A stretch of 64,000 nt of DNA. Source: Drosophila pseudoobscura. Lineage: Eukaryota; Arthropoda; Insecta; Diptera; Drosophilidae. The stretch lies in contig NC_046683.1 in NCBI RefSeq assembly GCF_009870125.1, forward strand, positions 11,098,001-11,162,000, read 5' to 3'. A program made the translations under genes and the position numbers. Under the pieces are notes generated by a model. That model did no database searches, was not told the DNA's origin, and saw only the letters and a list, made by a program, of their open reading frames with translations. Positions 11,301-21,900 of this stretch are shown here, in pieces; position 1 is the stretch's first letter; every line of letters begins with the position of its first letter.

Positions 11301-12805
11301 CCAGCTTGTCGCGTATCTCATTGTCCTCGGCAATGATCACCACTTGGACGACCACATCGGGTTTCTTTTGGGCACCCAGGCGACGATTCAATGGATCCAA
11401 TTCACCCACAGCCAGGAAACCCTTTAGGGAAATATAAATAAAAGAGTTTTTAACTCCATAATGGCTCCAATATATATATGTATGTATGTACTTACCTCTT
11501 GCAGTAGGCGGCCCAAAATGAAGAGCGATTGACCCCAAAGGAAGGGGCAACGGCCCACAACTTCGCGTATCTGTGAGCCGGGCTTTTGGTACTCTTGTCC
11601 AACCAGATCCTGGCGCACAGCATAGCTTTCGGGCACCAGCAGTGTGCCATCCTCTGAGCGGACCATTATCTTTTCCAAACGATCGGCATACTCCTGCACC
11701 GAGCGCTTGTCGTTTTGAAATGCATGGAACAGGATGAGGTAGCAGAAGAAGAGCGGCCATTCGCACTCGATGTTCTCGAACATGCGCAGCTCCCATCGCT
11801 CGTAGTAGAGCCTGGAGGGATCCTCTTTCGGTGTGCGATAGCCATCGCGCAGGAAACGCTTGCAACCGTATTTGCCCTGAAGGCGGGACAGAATCGCGTC
11901 TTTGGTGTTGTGTATCAGCTGGGCATCGTCCACGGCGAACGCGGGAAAGCCAATCACACAGAGGAGGCCCGAGTCCAGCTCCTTGCTGTTCGATTCACGT
12001 GGCAGCATCGACTGCAGGACGGCCTGGCATTTGTGGGCTTCGTCGGCCAGCACATGAATGACGCTGGCCGGTCCGCCGCGTGCGCCAAACAAATCCAACT
12101 CGTTCATGGCCTCCAAGGCGGCCTTGGCCATGCCAATGGAGCTGGCATTCAATTCCGGCTCACCTGAAAGATCGAATTTTGAGTAGAACTGAGCACCAAA
12201 AGGGAGGGGAAGGAAAGGGAACACCCACCATGATTTGTCTTGTCGCCACGCTCCCAGATGCCATAGTCAGGTATGGAGTAGGCCGACTCAATGTAAAAGA
12301 CCAGATTCTGTATGAACGAGACTTCGTCCAGGGTGAAGACAATCTGCAGGCCGGAGGCTGTCATTTGGGCCAGGATCAGGAGATATAGGGATACGGCATC
12401 GATCTGCAGATGACCCCACTCGTTATCCCCGACCACGGGCAGGCCATTCTTGCTGGAGTACTTGGCATGCAGGGAGTCGCACGGGCTCTGGGTCATCTTG
12501 AACTTTTCGACCTTGTCTTTTTGATTCATCATGGCCATGAGCAGGCCGCGCATTAGCTTCACACAGCTTTGCTCCAGCTCATAGCATTTGGCACGATCCT
12601 CGTCCTGGTCGGCGATCTTCTTGTAGGCCATCGACAGGCCCCAAACGGCCAGGATGCAGTACACATTGTCGCGAATCCATGCGTGCGAATTGACATTGGA
12701 GGCAGGAAACAGGCCGGTCACCGGCTCCTGGTGCGCCAATATCAGACGGTGAACAATCCGCTGATAGTAGTCCAAGCGGACGCCCGAATTGCTACGCGAA
12801 CGCAT
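2303..12805 (-). CDS. CG7766: Phosphorylase b kinase regulatory subunit alpha
   Basis: Regulatory alpha subunit of phosphorylase kinase, the Ca2+/calmodulin- and PKA-responsive enzyme that activates glycogen phosphorylase. Coding exons (minus): 12805-12229, 12163-11496, 11421-11098, then either 10901-10757 or 9590-9443, 6570-6241, 6178-5921, 5754-5590, 5069-5010 (cassette), 4163-3502, 3427-3160, 3094-2497, 2408-2303. All junction phases agree and give about 1386 residues. The N-terminus [14 protein letters not shown] and blocks [36 protein letters not shown] and [15 protein letters not shown]-like (here [15 protein letters not shown]) match the glucoamylase-like domain of mammalian PHKA. The C-terminal part carries [18 protein letters not shown] and ends CAIS, a CaaX prenylation box. 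A Ser/Asn/Ala-rich insert in exon 4163-3502 makes it longer than the roughly 1220-residue mammalian form. Exon 4163-3502 has an A-rich acceptor, so that boundary is less certain. Confidence 0.95.
5010..5069 (-). CDS. CG7766: CG7766 60-nt cassette exon
   Basis: A short exon bounded by CAACAG| and |GTAAGTTGT on the minus strand. It is 60 nt and has phase 1 at both ends, so inclusion adds 20 residues ([19 protein letters not shown] region) without changing frame. It lies between exons 5754-5590 and 4163-3502, in the linker before the C-terminal region. Its length and symmetric phase suit optional splicing; I cannot tell whether it is always used. Confidence 0.6.
7329..8447 (+). mobile_element. 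mini-me/Helentron-type non-autonomous element (1.1 kb)
   Basis: It sits in the 2.9-kb intron 6571-9442 of CG7766. The left end has AACGAGGGGGAACGTTGTG and GGTTATACCCGATACT; the right end has a (GACG/GACA)n tract (8258-8302), the conserved core GGCTCAATCGACTCGG, TATATATACTTTATGG and a terminal GAGTATCGGGTATAA. A conserved core flanked by GTCY and TA microsatellites is the known signature of mini-me (DINE-1/INE-1-related Helentron derivatives). Internally, a block around GCGGAAGGGGGTGTGGCG occurs twice (near 7660 and 7800) and more diverged near 8135; the block GATTCTGCGTTTTT near 7590 recurs near 8070. It has no coding capacity. Confidence 0.85.
8811..9016 (+). repeat. Direct repeat of about 35 bp in a CG7766 intron
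   Basis: The sequence TTTAAATTTCCCATAAGC followed by a GGTGA.GGAAAT block occurs at about 8804-8840 and again at about 8982-9016. The motif CATAAGCGAACGG seen here recurs near 38653 and, more diverged, near 38037. Confidence 0.55.
9315..9343. repeat. (GT)n microsatellite
   Basis: A run of about 12 GT units in the CG7766 intron just downstream of exon version b. A second (GT)n tract lies near 10440-10458 in the intron between the two exon versions. Confidence 0.6.
9443..9590 (-). CDS. CG7766: CG7766 mutually exclusive exon, version b
   Basis: 148-nt exon after ..ACACAG| and before |GTAATT on the minus strand; it enters in phase 0 and leaves in phase 1. It encodes [16 protein letters not shown]...[16 protein letters not shown]. 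It aligns along its whole length with the exon at 10901-10757 and with the mammalian PHKA segment ending GQPTITFPISHSMLD. Joining both copies would shift the frame, because each is 3n+1 long, so only one can be used per mRNA. Confidence 0.85.
10757..10901 (-). CDS. CG7766: CG7766 mutually exclusive exon, version a
   Basis: 145-nt exon after ..CATCAG| and before |GTCGGT on the minus strand, with phase 0 in and phase 1 out. It encodes [23 protein letters not shown]-type sequence (FADLSRF...[16 protein letters not shown]). This version is closer at its start to mammalian PHKA (QFIDQQQFYLALDNKMI). It is the same segment as exon version b 1.2 kb downstream, one residue shorter. Confidence 0.85.
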
Positions 12806-13219
12806 CTCGGATATGTGTGTGCTGTTGTCACTAAACTACATGTAAAAAGAGCACGTCAAATGTGTGTTGGGTGCTGCTGCTCTTGACATGATCACTTACA
12901 TAATTTATAATCGTTTGTTGTGGTCTGTCTGTGGCGCAGGCACGCACGCATGCAATTGTTGTCTCACGGCCGTGAGAGGTGCCTCACACAGAGGCAGAGG
13001 ATGACCGACCGTCCCGACCACTGCACGCGCTGCTTCCTCAACCTCTAGAACCCGCTAGAAAAGTCGTCAACACTTGCACTCCAGCTCATTCTCGATGAGA
13101 AGTCGTATGTGAAGTAACGCGAGATGCCACAATCAATATCAATGTATGTTCTGTCCGTTCTTTGCAAATAAAATGTATTGTAATTAAAAAACCAAACCAA
13201 AAGTCAACTCAATGTCATG

Positions 13220-13311
13220 CAGTGTGACCAGAGCAGATCGTAATGAGTCGTTCATGAGCGAACAAAAAAAAAAAGAACTACTAATCGTTCTTTCATGGTC
13301 GAATATCGATT
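13220..13311 (-). promoter_or_regulatory. CG7766 core promoter elements (Motif 1, DRE)
   Basis: On the minus strand, TGGTCACACTG (Ohler Motif 1) lies at 13230-13220 and a DRE match (TATCGATT, plus-strand reading) at 13304-13311. They sit about 420-500 bases upstream of the CG7766 start codon and in the correct orientation, so transcription probably starts near 13.2 kb. A possible 5' UTR intron ends at TACATGTAG near 12838. Confidence 0.6.
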
Positions 13312-13319
13312 TTGTCATC

Positions 13320-14236
13320 GGTTTAGTATTCAAATCTAGCTAGGATCCTCTGAACTGATCCGATAGACTAAACAGTTTTCTACAAGATTATCCAATTTTA
13401 AGTACTCTTTTATTGTGTTTGATTATAAAATACGGCTAAAAGAAAAACGGTCAACAAATAATATCGCATATCGCTTTTAAAAAATACTACAAATAAACAA
13501 TACAAATAATGCCTATTCCATAGTTAGGCAGATCGTTGAACGGTGTGTGCCGACTAGAAAATACCAACAGAACTTCTGTTCGGGAAAACGCTAAGTAGCG
13601 ATAAATAGTAGCTAGAAAATACCAGTAAAAATACCTATCGGAGAAAGTATCAACAAGAACATTTTGAATTCCAGATAATGGAGGTGCCAAAAATGAACAC
13701 GAATCGGGTAGAGAGCTTCAATTACAGCTTCGAGTTTTATCTGCTCCATCTGCAGCTCGTACTCCATTCCTATTCAGCATCTCTATCTGGAGCTTTGCTA
13801 ATTTCTGTGAAAGAAACTACAGCCTGTAAGCACAGACCTACCTTATCTTCCCACATCTTCTCGCCTGCTCTTAAAGCAGCAAACCACGTTTTACCTTTAG
13901 CTTCTGTCGCTTCAATTGTCAGAGGGGTACTCAACAGATTGTTCCTTGAGCCGCGTCTGGCATTTGGGGGTCACGAAAATTCAATAATTAAAATTTGAAT
14001 ACGTTATCAAGTTTTTGGAGGATACGAAAGGCAATCACCCTTTGCTTAATGTCATAAATGGATCAACAAAAGTTCAATTAAATAGATAGTAGAGATAGTA
14101 CCCCCGTGCTAAAGTCGAGACTTGTTTTCTTGTCAGTATCGAGTGATTATTATTCAATTTTCACAAAGTGTATGTCGATTATCAATTATGAGGATGATGA
14201 TCAATGATGATGGTTATTATTAATGCAGCTGTACGT
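13320..14236. other. Intergenic, no gene seen
   Basis: AT-rich DNA between the CG7766 promoter and the Bx42 stop. Two open frames occur (13678-13998 plus, 13690-13487 minus), but neither shows coding codon use, a domain or a partner exon. The last 100-150 bases before 14237 are likely Bx42 3' UTR. Confidence 0.5.
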
Positions 14237-16016
14237 CTAGTCGCGACGACTGCGCTTGCGTTCCGATTGGCTGTTGCGCTCGCTTTTCTCCTCGGCACGT
14301 TTGGGCGCCTTCTTGGCCATGTTTAAGAACTGATCGAGACCGAAGGGGTCCTCCTCCTTCTCGAATTCGACGGGCCCGCTGCGCACGGCACCGGCCGTTT
14401 CACGTGATGCTCCCGAGAATTGCTTGTCCGGGACAAATCGTTTGGTATTCACAATGGCATCCAAGTCACCGCCGTAATTGTCGCTGTCCGCCTGCTTGCT
14501 GGGCCTGTAGATGTGGTTACCCAGGGTGTTGGCGTCGCGCCATGGCTTGTCGTACACGTTGTAGGCCTCATCGTCGCCGTAGCCCGAGTCCATGCCTTTG
14601 GTGGTGTTGAAGAGACGCTGATCGAAGAGGGTTTCGCCATTGCCGGCACTCTTGGCGGGCAGGCCCAGGGCTATCTGTTCAGAAATGTCCCTCTCTCGCT
14701 CCTTCTGCAGCTTTGAACGCTTCTCGGGCGCTGCACGCTGCAGATTTCTATCACGTTGTCGCTCCCTTTGTCGCTCGGCTCGCAGATCGTTGCGCTCGCG
14801 AGCCTCCACCCCATTGGCTCCACCTCCGATGGGATCGCTAGCTGTTTCCGGGTTTCGCAGGCCAGCACGCTCTTCACGCGCCCGCTGGGCCATCATCCGC
14901 AGCATGTCCTCCTTCTTCTCTTTCTCCTTTTGGGCCAGCTTCTTCTCCAGCTGTGCGCGTGCCTCCACCGCCTCGCGGGCCTTGCGATCGGCTATGTACA
15001 GGGCCTCAGCCATCTTGGCGAACTTCTCATTGATGTGAACCTGCTGCAGGCCCCGACCATCGGCAGCCAAACGCTTGTCCAGCGGAATGGTGTAGCCTAA
15101 AGCAGAGTTTCGTTAGTTTTCACTCGGAATAGAGGGTTTGAATATGGATGCTCACCTTTGGCGTTCTTCCAGTTGGATATGCAGGGCGGGATTTTCCATT
15201 CCTTCTGCTCCTTGACCGTGACTTTGCGCGACGGCGAATGCAGGACTGGAGCCGGCGGCGACGGCGGACCTCGCGGGATTTTCTTATTGATGCGGAACTT
15301 GGGCGGCTCCATCGGATCCAGCTGGGCCTCCACCATCCGGATGACACGCTGCTTGGCCCCCGAATTGAAGGCATCGCCCTGCTGGGACGGTGTATAGCGA
15401 ATGTATTGGGCTGGTCCCGCCTTCTGGGCATGACGGACGGGCAGTGCTGAGGTTATCTTTTGGTTGGTCAACTTCTCCAGGGCCAGGCGGGTCTCCTCAG
15501 TGGTCTCGGCTACGCTCTCCTCATCGGGACGCTGCAGCTCGTCGGCATCCTCGGCCAGCACCTCGGCGGGCAGCAGCTGCGAGATGGAAGAGTAGACGAC
15601 TTTGTCCTTGCCATGTCCCTGTCGTGCTATCGCATCGTACTTGATTTTTCCTTTGTCATCCAAACGTACAGCCAAAGCATCGGACTTCTTGCCCATAGTC
15701 CCTGGGGCACCAAGACCTAAGAAAACGCCACAAAAAAAAAACCAATAAAGAAAAATGCCCTGGAGAAAGCGTGGAGTCAGCGCCAGAACTCACCCAGTGG
15801 ATATTGTGCTACATGAATTTCGGGGAATGCGCCACCATCGCCAAAGTCAGCCTCTGTGCGGGGCACCCAATCCTTGCGACAGCCATAAGGGGGAGCTGCG
15901 ATTTTGGCGGAGACCAGGGCTCCGATTTGCGGAGCACCCTTCGCTGCCAGGCGACGCTCGTCCTCGCGGTCCCAAACCGCATTGGTCGGCGTGGGCAGCA
16001 GACTCGACAGCGACAT
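14237..16016 (-). CDS. Bx42: Bx42, SNW/SKIP splicing and transcription factor
   Basis: Fly SKIP (human SNW1, yeast Prp45): a nuclear component of the activated spliceosome (Prp19-associated) and a co-regulator in Notch and nuclear receptor signalling. Exons (minus) 16016-15794, 15716-15156 and 15096-14237 join in phase to 547 residues, the length I know for D. melanogaster Bx42. The signature SNW falls at about residues 255-257 (CISNWKNAKG), split from YTIPLDKRLAADGRG by the last intron. The proline-rich IPRGPPSPPAPVLHSP and the helical, charged KFAKMAEALYIADRKAREAVE are family hallmarks; the C-terminus is basic (RKRSRRD). The start is the first ATG of the conserved MSLSSLLPTPT. Confidence 0.97.
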
Positions 16017-16187
16017 TACTTTGATTTCTTTGCGTATTCCTTATTGCTGATATTGAACACCAGCTTTTTGCGTTGCGATTAATTCTTGTGGCACAAAATT
16101 AAAGATATTGGGAGAAAAAAAAAACACGCACACACACACTTTCTCACAGCCAGTTGAGTAGAGTTGCCAGCGTACGGGGCATGGATG

Positions 16188-16217
16188 TATCGATAGTAGT
16201 CGCATTTCTTATCGATA
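16188..16217. promoter_or_regulatory. Paired DRE sites upstream of Bx42
   Basis: Two perfect TATCGATA sites (16188-16195 and 16210-16217), 170-200 bases upstream of the Bx42 start codon. DRE is bound by DREF and marks housekeeping promoters. The nearest gene start is Bx42; CutA ends on the other side. Confidence 0.7.
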
Positions 16218-16311
16218 CTCTGATACCCCCCCATCTGGCAGCACCATGTATAAATGGCTGCAAATTGTTTTTGCAAATTTTTCAAAAAAATACTTCAGAT
16301 GAGATGGTTAT

Positions 16312-16328
16312 TTTATTCGAATTTTATT
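16312..16328 (-). terminator. CutA poly(A) signals
   Basis: Two AATAAA hexamers on the minus strand (16317-16312 and 16328-16323), within 45 bases of the CutA stop. The CutA transcript would end about 100 bases before the Bx42 promoter sites. Confidence 0.5.
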
Positions 16329-16355
16329 CATTACATTTGTATGTTTGGGTATATT

Positions 16356-16880
16356 TTAGTCTTTTTTCTTCTCCAGCTCCGGCACTGTCTGTGCAATCCA
16401 GTTCAAATAGGGCAAATTGCCATTTTCTATGGGAATGGAGATCACCTCGGCGACGCTGTGGGGATGATTCTCGCGGACGAACTTGCTCAGCTCGTCGATA
16501 CGCTCGGTGCGCGTCTTGATCATCATCAGATACTCATCGTCCTCGGTGACTTTGCCCTCCCACATGTAGATGGACTCGATTTTTGGTATAATGTTGACAC
16601 AGGCAGCTATTTTACGGTCAATGATGCCGTGAGCCAACTTCTTGGCAGACTCCCTGTCCGGAGTGGTCACAAAGGCCACCGAACTGCTGCCGGCTTTGTA
16701 CGATGATGAATCACAAGTCTGCCGGTCTGTCATTCTGGTTGGGGAATACAAGATCCGCTTGCACGTTGTGGTCGAGGCGAAGGCTGAGCGGCTTGTGACA
16801 GCAGCAGCAGCAACAATTAGCAAATTACGCGCAAACAAGCAGCGGGAGGGCAAGAACCTGGCATTGCCCCTATATTGCAT
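16356..16880 (-). CDS. CG11590: CutA-like divalent-cation tolerance protein
   Basis: Intronless, 174 residues. The C-terminal ~115 residues are a CutA1 domain: SVAFVTTPDRESAKKLAHGI, then KIAACVNIIPKIESIYMWEGKV, DDEYLMMIKTR and HPHSVAEVISIPIENGN.PYLNWI. CutA proteins form very stable trimers; in bacteria they are linked to copper tolerance and in mammals to acetylcholinesterase handling, but the animal function is not settled. The N-terminal ~60 residues are basic and hydrophobic (ARNLLIVAAAAVTSRSAFAS), which suggests a mitochondrial or secretory leader. An internal Met (MTDRQ) could give a short form. It is divergent from Arfrp1, 241 bases apart. The CG number is from memory. Confidence 0.9.
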   Translation of the reverse strand: MQYRGNARFLPSRCLFARNLLIVAAAAVTSRSAFASTTTCKRILYSPTRMTDRQTCDSSSYKAGSSSVAFVTTPDRESAKKLAHGIIDRKIAACVNIIPKIESIYMWEGKVTEDDEYLMMIKTRTERIDELSKFVRENHPHSVAEVISIPIENGNLPYLNWIAQTVPELEKKKD

Positions 16881-17004
16881 TAATTATGCACTTTGAACAG
16901 CCACCGCACCGGATTTCAAGTTCGATGCAAGTGAAAAAAGAGATAGCAGTGAAGAAAAACAACTTTAAAAGCATATGTAGAAGCTTAGGGTTGCCTAACA
17001 ATTT

Positions 17005-17012
17005 AATCGATA
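17005..17012. promoter_or_regulatory. DRE in the CutA/Arfrp1 shared promoter
   Basis: AATCGATA (a match to WATCGATW) lies in the 241-base gap between the divergent CutA and Arfrp1 start codons, followed by a near-copy CTATCGAC. One bidirectional promoter probably serves both genes. Confidence 0.55.
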
Positions 17013-17121
17013 CTATCGACTATGCTAATAGCGGCAGAGAGGTGCGACAGAGGCAGACAGCTGTGACGACAGAGACAACAAAATCAAAGTTAACAACAAT
17101 AAATAAATAGAACAATTTACC

Positions 17122-17868
17122 ATGTACACACTCCTACACGGCTTTTACAAATACTTCACACAAAAGGATGAGTACTGTGTTGTGATCCTCGGCCTGGACA
17201 ATGCTGGCAAAACGGTATGTCACTCAGCCGTCATACACAGAATGACAGACACGTCTGCAAAACTGTCCCTACAAAATGAACTTCTTCTATGCCACAGACG
17301 TACCTGGAGGCGGCCAAAACCAAGTTCACAAGGAACTACAAGGGCCTCAATCCAACGAAAATCACAACGACAGTTGGCCTTAACATCGGCACCATCGATG
17401 TGCAGGGTGTGCGGCTGAACTTCTGGGACCTGGGCGGCCAGCAAGAGCTGCAATCGCTGTGGGACAAATACTATCAAGAGTCGCACGGCGTCATCTATGT
17501 GATAGACTCGAATGACCGGGAGCGCATGGACGAGTCAAAGGTCATTTTTGGTATGTCCATAGATCCGATCTAAATGTCCGTTTCCAAATATGATCCCTCT
17601 CTCACAAACAGATAAAATGATCAAGAATGAGCTGCTCTCGGGCGTGCCACTGCTCATACTGGCTAACAAGCAGGATCTGCCCGATGTGATGGGCGTGCGC
17701 GAGATTAAGCCAGTCTTCCAGCAGGCGGGGGCCCTAATCGGTCGCCGTGACTGCCTCACCATACCCGTCTCAGCCCTAACCGGTGAGGGTGTGGACGAGG
17801 GCATCAAATGGCTAGTGGAGGCCATCAAGCGGCATGCTTTAGTACGGCCGCCGCGAGAGAACGATTGA
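17122..17868 (+). CDS. Arfrp1: Arfrp1, ARF-related GTPase of the trans-Golgi
   Basis: ARFRP1/Arl3p-type small GTPase that recruits Arl1 and golgins to the trans-Golgi. Exons 17122-17214, 17298-17550 and 17612-17868 join to 200 residues (human 201). It carries the P-loop GLDNAGKT (about residues 24-31), switch II WDLGGQQ, the base-recognition NKQD and SAL. It starts MYTLLHGFYKYF without the Gly2 of ARFs; ARFRP1 homologues are instead N-terminally acetylated and targeted through Sys1, and the Met-Tyr start is conserved in human. The retained ORF past exon 1 is only intron read-through. The CG7039 name in D. melanogaster is from memory. Confidence 0.97.
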
Positions 17869-18865
17869 ACGATGCAACGAAACACGCTGGCTGCAATAGG
17901 CGGGCAGCAGCCTTAGATAGTTATAGCTTTAACGTTTGTATATTCTAATATTTAAGGCCAAAAGTACAGAGGTTACGTGTAGGCGGGATAGTGTGTGGAG
18001 TAATGCGGTGTGGTGTGGGGCCAACTGCGCTGTAGATAATGTTGTTATAAATGCTCCAAAAACCCAAGCGCTAGTCTACCCCTGCTTTGAATTCTTTATC
18101 TTCCGCGCTCGCCGTGTCCAGACGTATGTGAATGTTCCAGTCCCTCAATGGTGGTTGTCAATGACGACTTTGCTTATCCAAAAGAGAAAGAAAAAAAAAA
18201 CACCCAGCGCAGATTGTTATATGTTCTCACAGCGCGGTGTTATCAGCTCCCAATAGATAAGTGTGTGTAGTTTTCACCTCTATCGGACTGTGCCACCAAT
18301 ATAATACTGCAAACACTTGCAGTCGAGGAGGGGGGCTGGGGCCCAGGCTCATGCTGGGCCCAATCCCCATGAGGCAGTCCATTTCAGTCTTCTGCAGGAG
18401 TTTCATCGGGTCGGGCCAGTCCGTTTTTTTCATTCCGTTTACAACGTTCGATTTCCCAACAAAATAATGAAATGTTATCCCCCTAAACTAGTAGTGCCTT
18501 AAACCTTCACTGACTCTGTGGCTAACACGAGCAGCAACCGAATAAAGAGCAAGAGCATCAGAATATACTTACTCATATATCAATGTACATATATATATAA
18601 AAGAAAAGAGCGTACGGAATTACCTGTTAATGTACATTAGATAACACGGACAGTGTGTGCGCCTATGTGGAGCACTGTAGTAGGGCGTGCTTATCATTAT
18701 TCCAGTGTCACTGGAGCACAGAGTGTGCGGCGACAGTTTATACGTACGTGTGTTGTGCTGTGTGTGCAAGTTAGTTAATGCTTCCTGCCTGCTACTCCCA
18801 ATCCCAGACCCCCAACAACTACCACTACTCCCCCGAAAGAAACAGATCTCAGAGCACACCGAGTC
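17869..18865 (+). other. Arfrp1 3' UTR and AP-1gamma upstream DNA
   Basis: Arfrp1 3' UTR probably runs to the AATAAA at 18541. The following 320 bases hold the 5' leader of AP-1gamma exon 1a. No separate gene is seen. Confidence 0.5.
18541..18546 (+). terminator. Candidate Arfrp1 poly(A) signal
   Basis: AATAAA 670 bases past the Arfrp1 stop and 320 bases before the first AP-1gamma coding exon. Confidence 0.5.
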
Positions 18866-18921
18866 ATGTATCCCTATTATGAGCAGGATTGGAGCGTGCT
18901 GCCACCGGAAAACAATCGCAG
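18866..18921 (+). CDS. AP-1gamma: AP-1gamma alternative first coding exon 1a
   Basis: ATG-initiated 56-nt open segment ending in CGCAG|GTAAGA, encoding [18 protein letters not shown]. It leaves in phase 2 and joins the common exon at 21038 in frame (..[16 protein letters not shown]), so the adaptin gains 25 residues before the usual MATIRQAF start. Confidence 0.65.
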
Positions 18922-21900
18922 GTAAGAACGGGGATATTCGGAAATGATGTTAGATTTTCAAAAATTACGTTATGGGTGATCAGTGTGACCGTATGCACAT
19001 TCTTCGCGCTCATGGATATATTTTAGTATATATTGGTATATTGTTGAGCAAAACGTTGAGTCACTCGGAATTTAATGCTCTTGGCTTGCAATTTAAATAT
19101 TAATTTCACTCTATTTCATTAATATCGAGCTATAATTAGAATGCATTCGAGTTTAGTTTCAGCCATTATGGTATTTTTGGATCAATGCGATAGTGTATTT
19201 TGGCGCTGCTTGTAAATATTGCCCTCTCACTCGCTCTCACTACTACTGTTGCGCTCATCATCAACATATTCTCTACGAACATTTTTTTTACTTGTTACGT
19301 TGATTTTGTGGCATTAAAATTAAAATATAGCATAAACTAATGCAGTGAGAACATGTGTTGAGCGTAGCCCACCTAGTTGTCGCTAAATTGAAATCATTCC
19401 AGCCAATAAAAAGCCACTAGTGTGTCGTGTCCCCTTGTGTTGAAATTTTTTGTCGCGTTGTAAAATTTCGCATTGGAAGTTGGTCGACGCGGAGGCGGAG
19501 GGCAGGTGGTTAACCTAACACTAAATGAAACAGAATGAGGCTTAGCCAATAAGAGCGCACATAGTCTCCAAAGTGTTAAATAGTAGCTTAAATGCATTCA
19601 ACCGACCAAAGTGACGGATTTTCTTCTCTAAAAAGGAGCATACGCTAAGCCATAGGGCCTGAATGCATGTGTGCGTGTGCATGTGTGGTGGTTGTATCTG
19701 TGTTGGCTTTCCAATGAACGGCATAAATTAGCAAGGGAAAAACGGAAAGAAAACAAGAGAAAACTCAAAGTCTACTCAAACAATACGTGTTAAAGTTCGT
19801 TAACTATTCGCATATAGTATACAAATCTGCCTTCAGTGACTTATTAATTTCTCTGTCAATCGATATATTTATGTTGGTGCTGCTATCGATGACGGCAGCT
19901 GTTTTGGCCATTTGTATGGGTTTCTGGCCATTCATAGTTTTGACAAAAAGTAGATCGAGTCGAGTGATAACCATTAAATGCACAGATCTCTGTGTTTAGT
20001 TCCACATTTTGTACATCCTTTGTGTTCTGTGTGCGGTTTTCCGAGCATTCCAATTGGAATTTAGTTTGCATATGCAAGTGTTTTTCCCCTGTGTGCGACA
20101 GTGTGCGTGCGTATTGGTGTCAATGCTTCAAGTGCGGTTTCAGGCATTAATCACTTAATCAATTTGCATTCCCCCCGTCCGTTCGACTATTGTGTCTTCT
20201 CAACCGAGCTAACACCTGATAGCCCTAGATCGAGGGAAGGGTAGTACTACTATTTCATGCTGCTTGTTTTGCCTTGGCCAGATCATGTGTACATTTGTTT
20301 GAGCGAACACACACACACACACACACACGAACACAGAGAGAAGCACACGCACCCGCGCGCGTATGAGAGATGTCAAGTTTCATAACAACCGTTGATCTAC
20401 TGCCGTCAGCAGTAATTGCTACTGCTCGCACTCATTTACCCAGTGGTCTTTTCCAGTAGATTAGTAACACGGGTGAAGAGCGAAGAAGATCGAGCGAGCG
20501 AGTGAGTAACCAGAGTGTGCTGCCCATTATAGCAGAAGAGCAAAGAGAGCGAAACAAAAGTATAACGGAATAGCGGCCGGCTGTTTCTTGTGTATGCATG
20601 GACATATGTGTGTACTGTTGTGTGAGTCGCGTGAAGATCTGCATATAGAAACTATTGTTATTGTTGCTGTCGCGGCCGCAGCCGCAGCCTCCTCGCCGAC
20701 ACGCCCAAACGGCCGCCCACACAGTCCAGCAGACAATAACGCGTACATAAACGCGTAGGCCGGCAAAAGCAGCAAAAACAGCAAAAGCAAAGAAACAACA
20801 ACAAACTACATCAAAAGAGAGCGCCTGCCAGCGTCAGCAGAAAGTGCAGCGGGGCCCAACAGAGAGAAAGAGCGTGAGAGCAGGCAAGCTGCTGCAAAAA
20901 GCTCCAAAAGTGATTCAACGTTTTTGCCTCCACAATGAATTCCGAGCATGGGTAGGCCTACACAACCGGCTTCAGTTACCTCTTACTCCTCTCTCTAACA
21001 TCCCATTCTCTATCCCTCTATGTCGCCCCAAAAACAGATTCAATCCAGCCTTCAATATGGCCACCATACGGCAGGCATTTACAGAGGCGGTTGAGAGAGG
21101 TAAGTGAAGAGAACGAGTACGAGTACGAGGAGTGGACGAGGACGAGGAGTGCATTCGATTAATTATCTTGATCATCCAACCTCCCACACGCACACACAGT
21201 CAGAATGCCCACGCCCACACGCCTGCGCGATCTCATCCGACAGATTCGCGCCGCCCGCACTGCGGCCGAGGAGCGTGCCGTTGTCAACAAAGAGTGCGCC
21301 TACATACGGAGCACATTCCGGGAAGAGGACTCTGTCTGGCGGTAGGTCTGCCCCTCACATATAGTATACATAATTGCATACCGGCTAATAACTGCTTTCG
21401 TTGTGGACTTGCAGCTGTCGCAACATTGCCAAGCTGCTGTACATACACATGCTCGGCTATCCGGCTCACTTTGGACAACTGGAGTGCCTTAAGCTGACGG
21501 CCAGCACGCGATTTACAGACAAGCGGATCGGTTATCTGGGGGCCATGCTGCTGCTGGATGAGCGGCAAGATGTACACCTGCTGATCACGAATTGTTTGAA
21601 GAAGTAAATCCAGAAGATCTGAAACGTTCGAAGTCATTTTAATCCCCCTATCTTTCAGTGACTTGAACAGCTCGACACAGTTTGTGGTCGGCCTGGCGCT
21701 GTGCACGTTGGGTGCCATTGCCTCGCCAGAGATGGCACGAGATTTGGCCAGCGAAGTGGAGCGTCTGATGAAATCCCCGAATACGTACATCCGAAAGAAG
21801 GCAACGCTGTGCGCCTTTCGTGTGATTCGTCGGGTGCCCGAGCTGATGGAGATATTCCTGCCGGCGACGCGTTCACTGCTCAGCGAGAAGAATCATGGTG

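Noticed and set aside
13678-13998. 106-codon plus-strand open frame between CG7766 and Bx42
   Set aside because: No domain, no coding-like codon bias, no promoter or partner exon; length is within chance for such DNA.
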